Assembly: GCA_963710315.1 (NCBI GenBank)
Contig: CAVPZW010000007.1
Location: 434,001-498,000 of the forward strand
Source of the DNA: Palsa-360 sp963710315
Lineage (GTDB): Bacteria; Acidobacteriota; Terriglobia; Acidiferrales; UBA7541
Length of the DNA stretch: 64,000 nucleotides
Reading direction: 5' to 3'
The position numbers and the translations under genes are program-made. This document shows positions 1-9,130 of this stretch, piece after piece (position 1 is the stretch's first letter; the number at the start of each line of letters is the position of its first letter). The notes under the pieces are model-generated. The model was given only the letters and a program-made list of their open reading frames with translations. It searched no databases and was not told where the DNA came from.

Positions 1-309
1 GCGGCCCGCCTGGAGAGCCGAACTAAGGGCCCCAGGAGCCTCGCGATAAGCCACAGAGGCCTGCGTTGCGAAGTGGCAAGTCCGCGTCCAAGCCTCAGCC
101 CGGAAGGAACCTTCAAGAACCTTTCGATCCATTTCCCCGAGGGAGCTGTAATCAAGCTGCAATTTCGTTCGGAACGATCGAATGGCAATTCCGGAGATAA
201 CGGCGAAGAGGTCTATCGTCTTGTGGATATTGGGATCGAACTGGAGTCCGTGGGACTCGGCGCGGAAGCGATCGGAGCATTGGAAGAAGAGTTCAAGAGT
301 GTTTCATAA
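1..309 (+). CDS. 3' end of an unidentified gene (partial)
   Basis: The frame is open from the first base of the window to a stop at 307-309, so this is probably the C-terminal part of a longer protein; a GTG at 73 could also start a 78-residue product. The visible part has no motif I recognise. Its last 40 residues are acidic and probably helical (ending GALEEEFKSVS). It lies about 100 bases upstream of the PilT-type gene on the same strand. It could be a chance open frame; confidence is limited because both length and family are unknown. Confidence 0.35.
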   Translation, partial: AARLESRTKGPRSLAISHRGLRCEVASPRPSLSPEGTFKNLSIHFPEGAVIKLQFRSERSNGNSGDNGEEVYRLVDIGIELESVGLGAEAIGALEEEFKSVS

Positions 310-408
310 GGGCACATCTCCCCAAAAATACAATGCCCGCATAAGAAGCGCAAGTTACACTGAAATAGCGACTTATGGCGGACTTTATTCATTTTCGGGG
401 AGATACCC

Positions 409-1596
409 TTGTATTCGGACGCAACGCTGCCTCAGACCTCTACTATCAAGCAGAATGTGCCGCAGGAATCTTCCACGACTGCAACGGTTTCCACCGCGGC
501 TATCGTGGCCACCTTGCTACAAGTTTCCAAGCAGGCAAGCGATATAATCTTCTCACCGGGACGCGGGCCTCAAATTGAAATAAACGGCCAACTCAGGGAA
601 GTGAATATCACCGGTGTGGGTAAGCTGACGGCAAACGCGACACACCGGATTGCCGTCGATCTAATGGGCCAGAATGAACTTGTAATCTCCAAGCTGGAAA
701 AGGAAGGATCGACCGATCTTTCCTACAGCTTGCCCGGAATTGCCCGTTTTCGCGTCAATATATTTCGCCAGCGCAGTACCTGTGCCATCGTCATGCGAGT
801 TATCCCGCAGACGATCCCCGATTTCAAATTGCTCAACTTGCCGGAGCATTTAGGAGAAATCGCGGAATTGAGAAACGGGATTGTCCTCGTCACGGGCCCG
901 ACGGGATCTGGAAAATCCTCCACTCTGGCCGCCATCATCAACAAGATAAACGAGGAGAAGGCCTACCACATTCTCACCATTGAGGACCCCATCGAATTTC
1001 TGCACCTGCATAAGAAGTCCACGATTCATCAACGCGAACTGCACAGCGACACCCCTAGTTTCTCCCTGGCGCTGCGAGCAGCTCTGCGTCAGGCTCCCAA
1101 GGTGATTCTTGTGGGTGAAATGCGCGACAGGGAAACCATCGAAATCGCTTTGGAAGCAGCGGAGACGGGACACCTGGTGTTTTCCACGCTGCATACGGTG
1201 GATGCGTCAAAAACGATTGAGCGAATCATTGGCGTATTCCCTCTTGCGGATCAACTGACCATACGATCCCGGCTGGCAAGGTCGTTTCGCTACATCCTTT
1301 CGCAGCGCCTGATGCCCAAGAAGGACGGCACCGGGCGAATCGCGGCCATTGAGATTTTGAAATCGACCATGCGCACGCGCGAATATGTGGAGAAAGGCGA
1401 ATCGGAGGGAAAATCGCTCCTCGACGCCATGCGAGACGGCTCAACCGAAGGAATGCAATGCTTCGACGATGAGATCAACCGCATGGTCCGAGCGGGAATC
1501 CTCGATCTCAATTCAGCGCTCAGCTATGCGACCAATGCCGGGAACCTGCGCCTGGAACTGTCCGACGTGGCAGAAGCTATGGCAGACAAAGTTTGA
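409..1596 (+). CDS. PilT/PilU-type twitching motility ATPase
   Basis: Hexameric secretion-type ATPase that powers retraction of type IV pili at the inner membrane. The 395-residue protein has the N-terminal PilT domain, then Walker A GPTGSGKSS at about residues 163-171, the Asp box TIEDPIEF, Walker B with VGEMRDRET and the His box TLHTVDA, all in PilT order. Length is slightly above a typical PilT (about 345-380). The start is a TTG at 409, chosen because GGGGAG at 397-402 sits seven bases upstream; the extra N-terminal 30 residues are Ser/Thr-rich. No other pilus gene is near, so it acts with pilus genes elsewhere. PilT versus PilU cannot be decided from sequence alone. Confidence 0.9.
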   Translation: MYSDATLPQTSTIKQNVPQESSTTATVSTAAIVATLLQVSKQASDIIFSPGRGPQIEINGQLREVNITGVGKLTANATHRIAVDLMGQNELVISKLEKEGSTDLSYSLPGIARFRVNIFRQRSTCAIVMRVIPQTIPDFKLLNLPEHLGEIAELRNGIVLVTGPTGSGKSSTLAAIINKINEEKAYHILTIEDPIEFLHLHKKSTIHQRELHSDTPSFSLALRAALRQAPKVILVGEMRDRETIEIALEAAETGHLVFSTLHTVDASKTIERIIGVFPLADQLTIRSRLARSFRYILSQRLMPKKDGTGRIAAIEILKSTMRTREYVEKGESEGKSLLDAMRDGSTEGMQCFDDEINRMVRAGILDLNSALSYATNAGNLRLELSDVAEAMADKV

Positions 1597-1862
1597 TCGC
1601 ACCTTTGGTTTTTTCCTTTTTGACAAAGCATTTGATAAGCTAATAACAAGGGCGATCCATTAAATTCAGGGCAAATTGCCTATCCATAGTGTTTCACTCG
1701 CATCCAATGTTTATAGATTGAGCGATGCAAACTTGAGTCCTTCCTTGCGTCCTTCCGGGTGGGTACTAGTACAGTTCGCCAGTACGCTCCAATCCTGAAT
1801 ACCATCTATTTTCCACCCCACGCACTATCGGTTTTTGGCCGGAACCATTTCAAAATCCATGC

Positions 1863-2183
1863 ATGAAATCTAGAGGACATGGATTCCGGCAAGCGCTGCG
1901 CACCGCGATTCTACTGGGAACGATTTCTGCTGCTGCCCTGGCCAATCAGGCCCCGACACTCCTATCGGGGCCTGCAACTCCTCTCTGCTACTGCCATTGC
2001 GCGCACGAGAACGGCAAGACACATTGCACAAAAATGTGCGAGCTGCCTCAATACCAAAATCGCTGGTGGGCCGTTTCCTGCCACAAAAGAAACTCAAACG
2101 CATTCGAATCCTCTTCCCCGGCCTTGAACAATTTGAACAAAGGGTCCAAGAAGACCAATCGCCGGGAAGAAGCCCGCCTGTAA
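1863..2183 (+). CDS. Small secreted cysteine-rich protein
   Basis: A 106-residue protein with a signal peptide (charged start MKSRGHGFRQ, hydrophobic AILLGTISAAALA, cleavage likely after residues 25-28). The mature part carries a compact Cys-rich motif: CYCHCAHENGKTHCTKMCEL followed by RWWAVSC. I recall similar small exported proteins with a CTKMCELP/RWWA signature in other Acidobacteria but no assigned function; the six or so cysteines suggest metal binding or disulfides. The tail (from about residue 75) is Ser/Asn/Lys-rich and may be poorly conserved. The gene stands alone, followed by a long repeat. Confidence 0.65.
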   Translation: MKSRGHGFRQALRTAILLGTISAAALANQAPTLLSGPATPLCYCHCAHENGKTHCTKMCELPQYQNRWWAVSCHKRNSNAFESSSPALNNLNKGSKKTNRREEARL

Positions 2184-2214
2184 GCAATTCCAAAACAGCA
2201 AAAGCGCAACCCAG

Positions 2215-2515
2215 CGCGGCGGAGCCGCAACCAAAGGCAACTTGTATGGCTAAACTGCAAATTGCCCTTGTTCCCTTCGCCAGTCCCGTTAGGGACGACA
2301 GATCGTAGCCCACCGTGAAACGGTGGGGGACACGCCGCGATTCCTTTAAGCCCCGTAGGGGCGACACAGGCTCCAACGTGTGCCGCCCCTACGGGGCTTA
2401 GGCTTGTTGGGCCAGTAGCCCACCGTTTCACGGTGGGCTACGATGTGCCGTCCCTCCGGGACTTTGAGCGAGATCACACCGAAACCGACGCAACACTAAA
2501 TTCGTCGCGCCACGC
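2215..2515. repeat. Dispersed ~300-bp palindromic repeat, copy 1
   Basis: Nested hairpins: GTCCCGTTAGGGAC at about 2284, GTAGCCCACCGTGAAACGG then GGTGGGG, AAGCCCCGTAGGGGC, then the inverted counterparts GCCCCTACGGGGCTT and CCCACCGTTTCACGGTGGG, ending GTCCCTCCGGGAC near 2463. A second, diverged copy lies at 32850-33170 and matches outside the hairpins too. Non-coding. The rest of 2184-2813 has an AT-richer tail with GAGGACGCAGAGA-like words and no gene that I can support. Confidence 0.8.
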
Positions 2516-2813
2516 AAAGAATCTACGGATTAGTAGTACAGAGGACGCAGAGACCGGAAGTCAGAGAAAACGGAGAAGAAAACGGCGAGTTCTTCAATCG
2601 CCCATTAGAATTTGTGAATCGCCTGACGCCACGCTCCCTTTGTATATCCTAGTGATCAATGGATCCACCAAGGTCGATATTCAGTCCAAATGTGCGTTAG
2701 AATGTTTTTCCCGGCGCCCATTTGGGCTGGGCCAATCCGATTGAAGCGGATTGCGCTGGGAATCGCGAGCTGGACGGCGCAAGAAAAATAACTCTCGCCT
2801 TGGAGGAGCAACT

Positions 2814-3803
2814 TTGTCGCACAACCATGCAGGCGTTTCAGCAGCCGGACCGGCATTGCGCCATGATTGGACGCGCGAAGAAATTCGCCAAATCTACCGG
2901 CAACCGCTCCCCGATCTCCTTTTCGCCGCGCAGCAAGCGCATCGCGCGTTTCACGATCCCACGCGCGTGCAGTTCTGCCGATTGCTCTCCGTGAAAACCG
3001 GCGGCTGCCCGGAAGATTGCACCTATTGCCCGCAGAGCGCGCATTACACAACCGAAGTTTCGCGCGGCGGACTGCTTCCCGTGGACGAAGTGGTGGAGTT
3101 TGCAGAGCGCGCCCGCGGCGAAGGCGCCACGCGTTTCTGCATGGGCGCTGCCTGGCGGCAGGTGCAAGAAGGCGAGGATTTTGAAAACGTTCTGGAAATG
3201 GTGCGCCGCATTTCCAAGCTTGGCATGGAAGTTTGCTGCTCGCTGGGCATGCTGGACGATTCACAGGCAGGGCGGCTGGCCGAGGCCGGCCTGACCGCCT
3301 ACAACCACAATCTCGATACTTCTCCGGAATTCTACGGGCAGATTATCACCACGCGCAATTATGACGACCGTCTGCGAACGCTGGCATCGGTGCGAAAAGC
3401 CGGAGTGACCGTGTGCTGCGGAGGAATCGTGGGCCTGGGCGAATCGGAAAACGATCGCATCGGCCTGCTGCAGCAGATTTCCACGCTCAACCCGCATCCG
3501 GAAAGCGTGCCGATCAATGCGCTGGTGCGCGTCGCCGGGACGCCCCTCGAACAGATGGACACGCTCGATCCGCTGGTCTTCGTGCGCACCATTGCCACGG
3601 CGCGCATTTTGATGCCGGCATCGATGGTCCGCCTGAGCGCCGGACGCAAGGCGCTTTCGCGCGAGGCTGTGGCGCTGTGTTTCGTGGCCGGAGCCAATTC
3701 CCTGTTCATCGGCGAAAAATTGCTGACCACTCCAAACCCGGAACCCGATGACGACATGGCCATGCTGCAGTCCCTTGGCCTGGAACCATTGCCGTTGCAA
3801 TAA
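2814..3803 (+). CDS. bioB: Biotin synthase
   Basis: Radical-SAM enzyme inserting sulfur into dethiobiotin, the last step of biotin synthesis. The 329-residue protein has the CPEDCTYC cluster motif (Cys65, Cys69, Cys72 bind the 4Fe-4S/SAM cluster) and the downstream YNHNLDTSPEFY and RLSAGR segments (Arg of the second cluster). The start is TTG at 2814: GGAGGAG at 2802-2808 is ideally placed, whereas the longer frame upstream has no ribosome site. First gene of bioBFDA, all within about 4.1 kb; bioF starts 11 bases downstream. I saw no BirA-type operator upstream. Confidence 0.97.
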   Translation: MSHNHAGVSAAGPALRHDWTREEIRQIYRQPLPDLLFAAQQAHRAFHDPTRVQFCRLLSVKTGGCPEDCTYCPQSAHYTTEVSRGGLLPVDEVVEFAERARGEGATRFCMGAAWRQVQEGEDFENVLEMVRRISKLGMEVCCSLGMLDDSQAGRLAEAGLTAYNHNLDTSPEFYGQIITTRNYDDRLRTLASVRKAGVTVCCGGIVGLGESENDRIGLLQQISTLNPHPESVPINALVRVAGTPLEQMDTLDPLVFVRTIATARILMPASMVRLSAGRKALSREAVALCFVAGANSLFIGEKLLTTPNPEPDDDMAMLQSLGLEPLPLQ

Positions 3804-3814
3804 ACAATATTTCC

Positions 3815-4978
3815 GTGGACATCAACCAACGAATTCTCGCGGAACTTTCCGATCTGGAATCTCGCGCCGAGCTGCGCCATCTGCAAACGGTTCATGGCAT
3901 CGATTTCAGTTCCAACGATTACCTTGGCTTGGCCAGCGATCCTCGAATGAAGCAAGCAATTCTGGAGGGCGTGGACTCCTCCCCTCGCATCGCCTCCACC
4001 GGCTCGCGCCTGTTGTCCGGCCATGCGGAAACCTGGACGGTTCTGGAACACGATTTTGCTCATTGGGTCGGCACGCAGGCAGCGCTGTTTTTCACCTCCG
4101 GCTATGCGGCCAATGTGGGACTGCTTAGCGCTATTCTGTGCCCCGAGGACGTGGTCTTCTCGGACAGCGCCAATCACGCCAGCCTGATCGATGGAATGCG
4201 CCTTGCAAAATGCCGCCGCGTTATTTTTCCGCATCTCGACCTGACCGTTTTGGAGGATGAGCTTCGGCGCAATGCCTCCGCCTCGGGAGCACGCCTGATC
4301 GTTGTGGAAAGCATTTTCAGCATGGAGGGCGACCGTGCTTCTTTGGCCGACCTCGCCGCGCTGGCCGAGCGCCACGGCGCGGAGCTGATCGTGGATGAGG
4401 CGCACGCCATTGGCGTGCGCGGGCCGCGCGGCAGCGGATGCGTGGCCGAGGCGGGCCTCTCCGCGCGCGTTCTGGCCACAGTGCATACCTGCGGCAAGGC
4501 GCTGGCGTCGGCCGGAGCTTTTGTGTGCGGCTCGGAAAACTTGCGCCGCTTGCTGATCAATCGCGCGCGCACTTTCATTTTTAGCACTGCACTGCCACCC
4601 TATTTCGCTTCGCAAGTTGCTGCCGGAATGAATCTCGCCGCGCAGGCGGAATCCGAGCGAGCGCGCCTGATGGAATCGAGCGCTTTTCTCAGAGGCGAAT
4701 TGCGCAAGTATGGCTTTGACACCGCCGGCAGCGATTCGCAAATCGTGCCCGTCATCCTGGGTCGGAACGATGTGGCCGTTCAAATCTCCGAATACTTGTG
4801 GGCTCGGGGATTTGGCGTTCGCGCCATTCGCCCGCCCACCGTGCCTTCGGGAAAAGCGCGGCTTCGCTTATCTCTTACCGCGAAACATTCGGAAGACATT
4901 CTCGCTGAGCTTGTTTCGGTATTGGTGCAAGCACGCAGCGAATATTCCGCCGCGGGAGTGGTTTCCGTTTCCCAATGA
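3815..4978 (+). CDS. bioF: 8-amino-7-oxononanoate synthase
   Basis: PLP enzyme joining pimeloyl-thioester and L-alanine, first committed ring-precursor step of biotin synthesis. At 387 residues it is normal for the family. Seen: FSSNDYLGLA near the N-terminus, TGSRLLSGH, VDEAHAIGVRGPRGSG and the PLP lysine in HTCGKALASAGA (Lys228). GTG start at 3815, 11 bases after bioB. The stop overlaps the bioD start (ATGA at 4975-4978), indicating translational coupling. Alternative alpha-oxoamine synthases (Kbl, HemA) are excluded by context. Confidence 0.96.
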   Translation: MDINQRILAELSDLESRAELRHLQTVHGIDFSSNDYLGLASDPRMKQAILEGVDSSPRIASTGSRLLSGHAETWTVLEHDFAHWVGTQAALFFTSGYAANVGLLSAILCPEDVVFSDSANHASLIDGMRLAKCRRVIFPHLDLTVLEDELRRNASASGARLIVVESIFSMEGDRASLADLAALAERHGAELIVDEAHAIGVRGPRGSGCVAEAGLSARVLATVHTCGKALASAGAFVCGSENLRRLLINRARTFIFSTALPPYFASQVAAGMNLAAQAESERARLMESSAFLRGELRKYGFDTAGSDSQIVPVILGRNDVAVQISEYLWARGFGVRAIRPPTVPSGKARLRLSLTAKHSEDILAELVSVLVQARSEYSAAGVVSVSQ

Positions 4979-5619
4979 CAATCCAATCGACAAATGGATA
5001 TTTCGTGACAGGCACGGACACCAACGTGGGAAAAACAGTCCTTTCCGCACTGTTGGTCGCCGCGCTGGACGCCGCGTATTGGAAGCCCGTGCAGACGGGC
5101 GCCAACGAAGGCGCGGACCGCGATTCGGTGCGCCGCTGGGCGGAAGCCTCGGAAGATCGCTTACCTTCGGAGCGCTTTCGATTCAATCAGCCGGTCTCGC
5201 CGCATCTGGCGTCGCGCCAGGCGGGCATTCAAATTTCGCTGGAACAGTTGGCATTGCCGGACGTGCCTGCCGGGCGAAGGTTGATCGTGGAAGGCGCGGG
5301 CGGCGTGATGGTTCCTCTCAACGATCACGACCTGATGCGCGACCTCATGCGGCAGATCGCTTTTCCGGTCATCGTTGCCGCGCGCACGTCTTTGGGAACG
5401 ATCAACCACACGCTGCTGACGATTGCCGCGTTGCGTGAGGTGAACATTGCGATTTGCGGCGTGGCGCTCATCGGCGACGAGGACATTGAGAATCGCCGCG
5501 CGATTGAGCACTACGGCAAGGTGCGCGTCATCGGCCGCGTCCCAATCCTCGACGAAATTAAGCGCGCGACGCTGCTCGATGCCTATGAAAAACATTTCGA
5601 CCATCAAGCGTTTTCCTAA
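4975..5619 (+). CDS. bioD: Dethiobiotin synthetase
   Basis: ATP-dependent closure of the ureido ring from 7,8-diaminononanoate and CO2. The 214-residue protein starts with the P-loop GTDTNVGKT (residues 13-21), contains KPVQTG and the VEGAGGVMVPL motif typical of BioD. ATG overlaps the bioF stop by the ATGA arrangement; bioA begins six bases after its stop, so translation is tightly linked. Confidence 0.96.
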   Translation: MTIQSTNGYFVTGTDTNVGKTVLSALLVAALDAAYWKPVQTGANEGADRDSVRRWAEASEDRLPSERFRFNQPVSPHLASRQAGIQISLEQLALPDVPAGRRLIVEGAGGVMVPLNDHDLMRDLMRQIAFPVIVAARTSLGTINHTLLTIAALREVNIAICGVALIGDEDIENRRAIEHYGKVRVIGRVPILDEIKRATLLDAYEKHFDHQAFS

Positions 5620-5625
5620 ACCCTT

Positions 5626-6936
5626 ATGAGCGGCTGCGACCTGAATCTCTGGCATCCCTTCACGCAGGAAGGCGTGGACCCTGCGCCGCTCGTGGTTCGC
5701 GGCGGCAAAGGTGTTTTTATTGAGACGCAGGACGGCCGCCGGATTCTGGACGCGATTTCCTCGTGGTGGGTGAATATTCACGGCCACTCGCATCCGGCAA
5801 TCGCCCAGGCAGTGGCCGAGCAGGCCGCGCGCCTCGAGCACGTGCTCTTTGCGGGATTTTCGCACGAACCCGCCGAAGAACTCGCCGCGCGCCTCGGCAA
5901 AGTTATTCCCCCGCCGCTGCGCCACGTTTTCTTTTCGGATGACGGCTCGACCGCGGTGGAAGTCGCGCTAAAGATGGCCCTGCAATATTGGAAGAATTGC
6001 GGACGCCCGGAAAAGCGCCGCATCGTCGCGCTGGAAAATGCCTATCACGGCGACACCGTGGGCGCAATGTCCGTGAGCGATGATTCGCCATTCACCGCGG
6101 CATTCGATTCGCTGCGCATTCCAGTGCTGCGCACGCATTCAGCCAGTTGCGCGCACTGCCCCGTGGGACTCACGCGCGCTACCTGCAAAATCGAATGCCT
6201 GAATAGGCTGGAGCAACTGCTGGTCGAACAAGGCCACGAAATCGCCGCCATAATTGTCGAGCCGCTGCTGCAAGGCGCGGGCGGCATGATCGTGCACCCC
6301 GAGGAATTTCTTTCCGGCGTGCGCCGCCTCACCGCCGCTCACGATGTGCTGCTGATCGCCGACGAAGTCCTCACCGGATTCGGCCGCACGGGCCGCATGT
6401 TTGCCTGCGAACGGGCTTCGGTGGTTCCCGACCTGATGTGCGTCGCCAAGGGATTGACCGGCGGATTTCTGCCAATGGCCGCAACGTTTGCCACCGATCG
6501 CGTTCACGACGCTTTCCTGGGCGGCGAGCGTACGCGCGCCTTCTTCCACGGCCACTCCTACACGGCAAATCCAATCGCCTGCGCCGCGGCAAATGCCTCG
6601 CTGCAAATTTTCGAGAACGAGCCTGTCTTCGAGCGAATCGCCGCAATTGAAAAAGTTCACACAGGTCGCCTGCCCGCCTTCGCCGCGCATCCCGCCGTTG
6701 CGGACGTACGCCGCATCGGCACCGTCGCGGCCATCGAACTCAAAGTTCTCGACGCGGGATATCTATCTTCGCTGCGCCCGCTCCTGTACCAATTTTTCCT
6801 CAGCCGCGGCGTGCTTCTGCGTCCGCTGGGCAACGTCGTCTATATCCTGCCGCCCTACGTCATCACGCCCGAGCAGCTCAATTTCGTGTATGACGTGATT
6901 CAGGATTCGCTGGCTCTAGTTTCAAAAAGCGTGTAG
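5626..6936 (+). CDS. bioA: Adenosylmethionine-8-amino-7-oxononanoate aminotransferase
   Basis: Class III PLP aminotransferase making 7,8-diaminononanoate with SAM as amino donor. At 436 residues it is of usual length. Seen: the BioA-specific SSWWVNIHGH near residues 45-54, FSDDGSTAVEVALKMA, ADEVLTGFGRTGRM and the PLP lysine in VAKGLTGGFLP (Lys275). The gene order is B-F-D-A, so the pathway chemistry is bioF, bioA, bioD, bioB. No bioC/bioH for pimelate synthesis is in the window. Confidence 0.96.
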   Translation: MSGCDLNLWHPFTQEGVDPAPLVVRGGKGVFIETQDGRRILDAISSWWVNIHGHSHPAIAQAVAEQAARLEHVLFAGFSHEPAEELAARLGKVIPPPLRHVFFSDDGSTAVEVALKMALQYWKNCGRPEKRRIVALENAYHGDTVGAMSVSDDSPFTAAFDSLRIPVLRTHSASCAHCPVGLTRATCKIECLNRLEQLLVEQGHEIAAIIVEPLLQGAGGMIVHPEEFLSGVRRLTAAHDVLLIADEVLTGFGRTGRMFACERASVVPDLMCVAKGLTGGFLPMAATFATDRVHDAFLGGERTRAFFHGHSYTANPIACAAANASLQIFENEPVFERIAAIEKVHTGRLPAFAAHPAVADVRRIGTVAAIELKVLDAGYLSSLRPLLYQFFLSRGVLLRPLGNVVYILPPYVITPEQLNFVYDVIQDSLALVSKSV

Positions 6937-7056
6937 CCGGCATATCCCTAAATATGTGTGCGAATGCCATCCACAACATCCGTGTGCCCGACACTTGCAG
7001 CGCGCAAGGTGGGACGCTATCCTCTTTGGGCGGTCTTCGCATGGAAATGGACTTGA

Positions 7057-7136
7057 GTAGCACAGGCTTCAGCCTGTGGCTTTTGACTTTTGACTCTTGG
7101 ATGAATGAAACCCCACAGGCTGAAGCCTGTGCTACT
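7057..7136. repeat. REP-like inverted pair (GGCTTCAGCC family)
   Basis: Two mirror-image units, GTAGCACAGGCTTCAGCCTG and its reverse complement, separated by about 35 bases, between bioA and the kinase gene. Each unit is itself a palindrome around GGCTTCAGCC, and the pair forms a longer hairpin. Confidence 0.85.
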
Positions 7137-7156
7137 GGAAACACCGCCGAGGAACA

Positions 7157-7798
7157 GTGATCAAGCTTTCCCTTATAGGAATGTCGGGCGCAGGAAAGTC
7201 GCACTGGTCGCAGAAGCTGGCGGCCGCAGGATTTCGCGTGATTGGCGTGGACGATCGCATCGAAGAAAAGCTTGCACCTGAGCTTGTGGCAGGCAAATAC
7301 CAGGGAATCGGCGGGGTCGCTGCCTGGATGGGCTGGCCGGACGAAGCAACCTATCGCCAACGAGAGAAAAAATATCTGGAGTACGAAATTAAATCCATGC
7401 ACGAAGCGCTGGACGAAATTCAGAATTCGGGCGATGAAGGGATTATTTTGGACACCACGGGCAGCGTTGTATACACGGGCGAAGAAATCTGCCGCCGCAT
7501 GCAGAGCCTCACCACGGTGGTGTACCTCGAAGCTTCCGCCGAGGAAGAAAAGCTTTTGATCGCGCGATACTTGTCCGATCCAAAGCCCGTACTGTGGGGA
7601 GATCAATTTGAGCGGCTTCCCGGCGAGTCCACGCTGGACGCCATCGCGCGCTGCTATCCGAAACTCCTCGCGTACCGAAAGAAATTGTACCAGCGCTATG
7701 CGCACCGCATCGTTCCCATGGATCTCATGTGGAACGTCAATCTGGACGCGCGCGGCTTCCTCGAATACGTCGAAACCCAGGCCCGGCACACATCATGA
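7157..7798 (+). CDS. Shikimate-kinase-like P-loop kinase coupled to thrC
   Basis: A 213-residue cytoplasmic protein with an N-terminal P-loop GMSGAGKS (residues 8-15), then VIGVDDRIEEKL in the place of the shikimate kinase D-x-D region. The rest (for example GIILDTTGSVVYTGEEI) fits the NMP/shikimate kinase fold but is longer than AroK (about 170-180). Its stop overlaps the start of threonine synthase (ATGA at 7795-7798), a strong sign of shared function. Vertebrate THNSL1 proteins fuse a shikimate-kinase-like domain to a threonine-synthase domain, which mirrors this pair. An alternative homoserine kinase role is therefore a reasonable inference; plain shikimate kinase is less likely from context. 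Confidence 0.75.
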   Translation: MIKLSLIGMSGAGKSHWSQKLAAAGFRVIGVDDRIEEKLAPELVAGKYQGIGGVAAWMGWPDEATYRQREKKYLEYEIKSMHEALDEIQNSGDEGIILDTTGSVVYTGEEICRRMQSLTTVVYLEASAEEEKLLIARYLSDPKPVLWGDQFERLPGESTLDAIARCYPKLLAYRKKLYQRYAHRIVPMDLMWNVNLDARGFLEYVETQARHTS

Positions 7799-9102
7799 AA
7801 TACCGAAGCACGCTCCATCGCAGCCCGGAAGTTTCCTTGCGCGACGCCGTCCTTCGCGGATCGGCGCCTGACGGCGGCCTGTACATGCCCGTGGAAATGC
7901 CGCATCTGAGTGAAACTTTTCTGAAAGGCCTGCCGTCGCTTGCATTTCCGGAAATTGCGCAGGAAGTTGGCTCGCTGTTCACCGGCGACGAAATTCCCCA
8001 GCAAACGCTGCTGAAGATCGTGACCGAGGCCTTCAATTTTCCAGTGCCGCTGGTGGCCCTTGGCGAACGGCTGCATATTCTGGAACTGTTCCACGGCCCG
8101 ACTCTGGCGTTCAAGGATTTCGGCGCGCGTTTCATGGCCCGGCTGATGGGATATTTCGTCCAGGAATCGGGCAAGGAACTCACCGTGATCGTGGCCACCT
8201 CGGGCGATACGGGCAGCGCCGTGGCGCACGCATTTCTGGGAGTCTCCGGCATCCGCGTGGTGATCCTCTACCCTACCGGACGCGTCAGCGCGGCGCAGGA
8301 AAAGCAGCTCACCACGCTCGGACAAAACATCACCGCGCTGGAAGTCTCCGGATCGTTTGACGATTGCCAGCGCCTGGCAAAGCAAGCGCTGGTCGATCCC
8401 GTAGTGGCTGAAAAACTCACCATCACTTCCGCCAACTCCATCAACATTGCGCGCCTGATACCGCAAAGTTTTTATTATTTCTCAGCCGTCGCGCAACTCG
8501 GTCAATCGGATTCTCTGCCGGTTTTTGCCGTGCCCAGCGGCAATTTTGGAAATCTGACCGGAGGGCTGCTGGCCAAGCGCATGGGCCTGGGCGTCGCGCA
8601 ATTCATCGCCGCTACCAACGCCAATGACGTGGTCCCTGAATTTCTGCGCAGCGGCAAAATGATTCCTCGCGCATCGCGACACACCATCTCAAACGCCATG
8701 GACGTTGGTAATCCCAGCAACTTCGCGCGCATCGTGGACCTGTACGACAACGATCTCCAGAAAATCCGCCACGATGTCTGGGGATGCAGCTTCAGCGACG
8801 AGGAAACCCTGCGCGTCATGCACGATATAAACGAACGCTACGGATACGTGCTCGATCCGCACACTGCCGTCGGCATGCTGGGCTGGCTGAGCTACGCCAA
8901 GCAAAATCAATCCGCCACAAGGGGAATCGTTCTGGCCACCGCGCATCCCGCAAAGTTTGACGAGACGGTGGCTCGCGCCACAGGTGTCCGCCCCGAAATG
9001 CCCGAACGCCTGGCCGCATTTCTGGACCGCCCAAAAAAATCCATTCTCTTCCCCAACCGTTTTCCGGAATTGCAGGAATTTCTGCTTTCGACCAACCCCT
9101 GA
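7795..9102 (+). CDS. thrC: Threonine synthase (long, yeast/E. coli-type)
   Basis: PLP enzyme converting O-phosphohomoserine to threonine. The 435-residue protein has FHGPTLAFKDFGARFM with the PLP lysine at Lys107, the VATSGDTGSAVAHAF phosphate-binding segment and VPSGNFGNLTGG. This belongs to the ThrC subgroup with the LAFKDFG signature and no N-terminal zinc ribbon, unlike the second copy at 21197. Start ATG at 7795 overlaps the upstream kinase stop. Homoserine dehydrogenase is not in the window. Confidence 0.93.
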   Translation: MKYRSTLHRSPEVSLRDAVLRGSAPDGGLYMPVEMPHLSETFLKGLPSLAFPEIAQEVGSLFTGDEIPQQTLLKIVTEAFNFPVPLVALGERLHILELFHGPTLAFKDFGARFMARLMGYFVQESGKELTVIVATSGDTGSAVAHAFLGVSGIRVVILYPTGRVSAAQEKQLTTLGQNITALEVSGSFDDCQRLAKQALVDPVVAEKLTITSANSINIARLIPQSFYYFSAVAQLGQSDSLPVFAVPSGNFGNLTGGLLAKRMGLGVAQFIAATNANDVVPEFLRSGKMIPRASRHTISNAMDVGNPSNFARIVDLYDNDLQKIRHDVWGCSFSDEETLRVMHDINERYGYVLDPHTAVGMLGWLSYAKQNQSATRGIVLATAHPAKFDETVARATGVRPEMPERLAAFLDRPKKSILFPNRFPELQEFLLSTNP

Positions 9103-9130
9103 TATCGTGTTCCAGACCGCCGGAGCGCAG

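Noticed and set aside
2520..2813. BirA/biotin operator or biotin riboswitch upstream of bioB
   Set aside because: No TTGTAAAC-type palindrome could be found; regulation cannot be stated.
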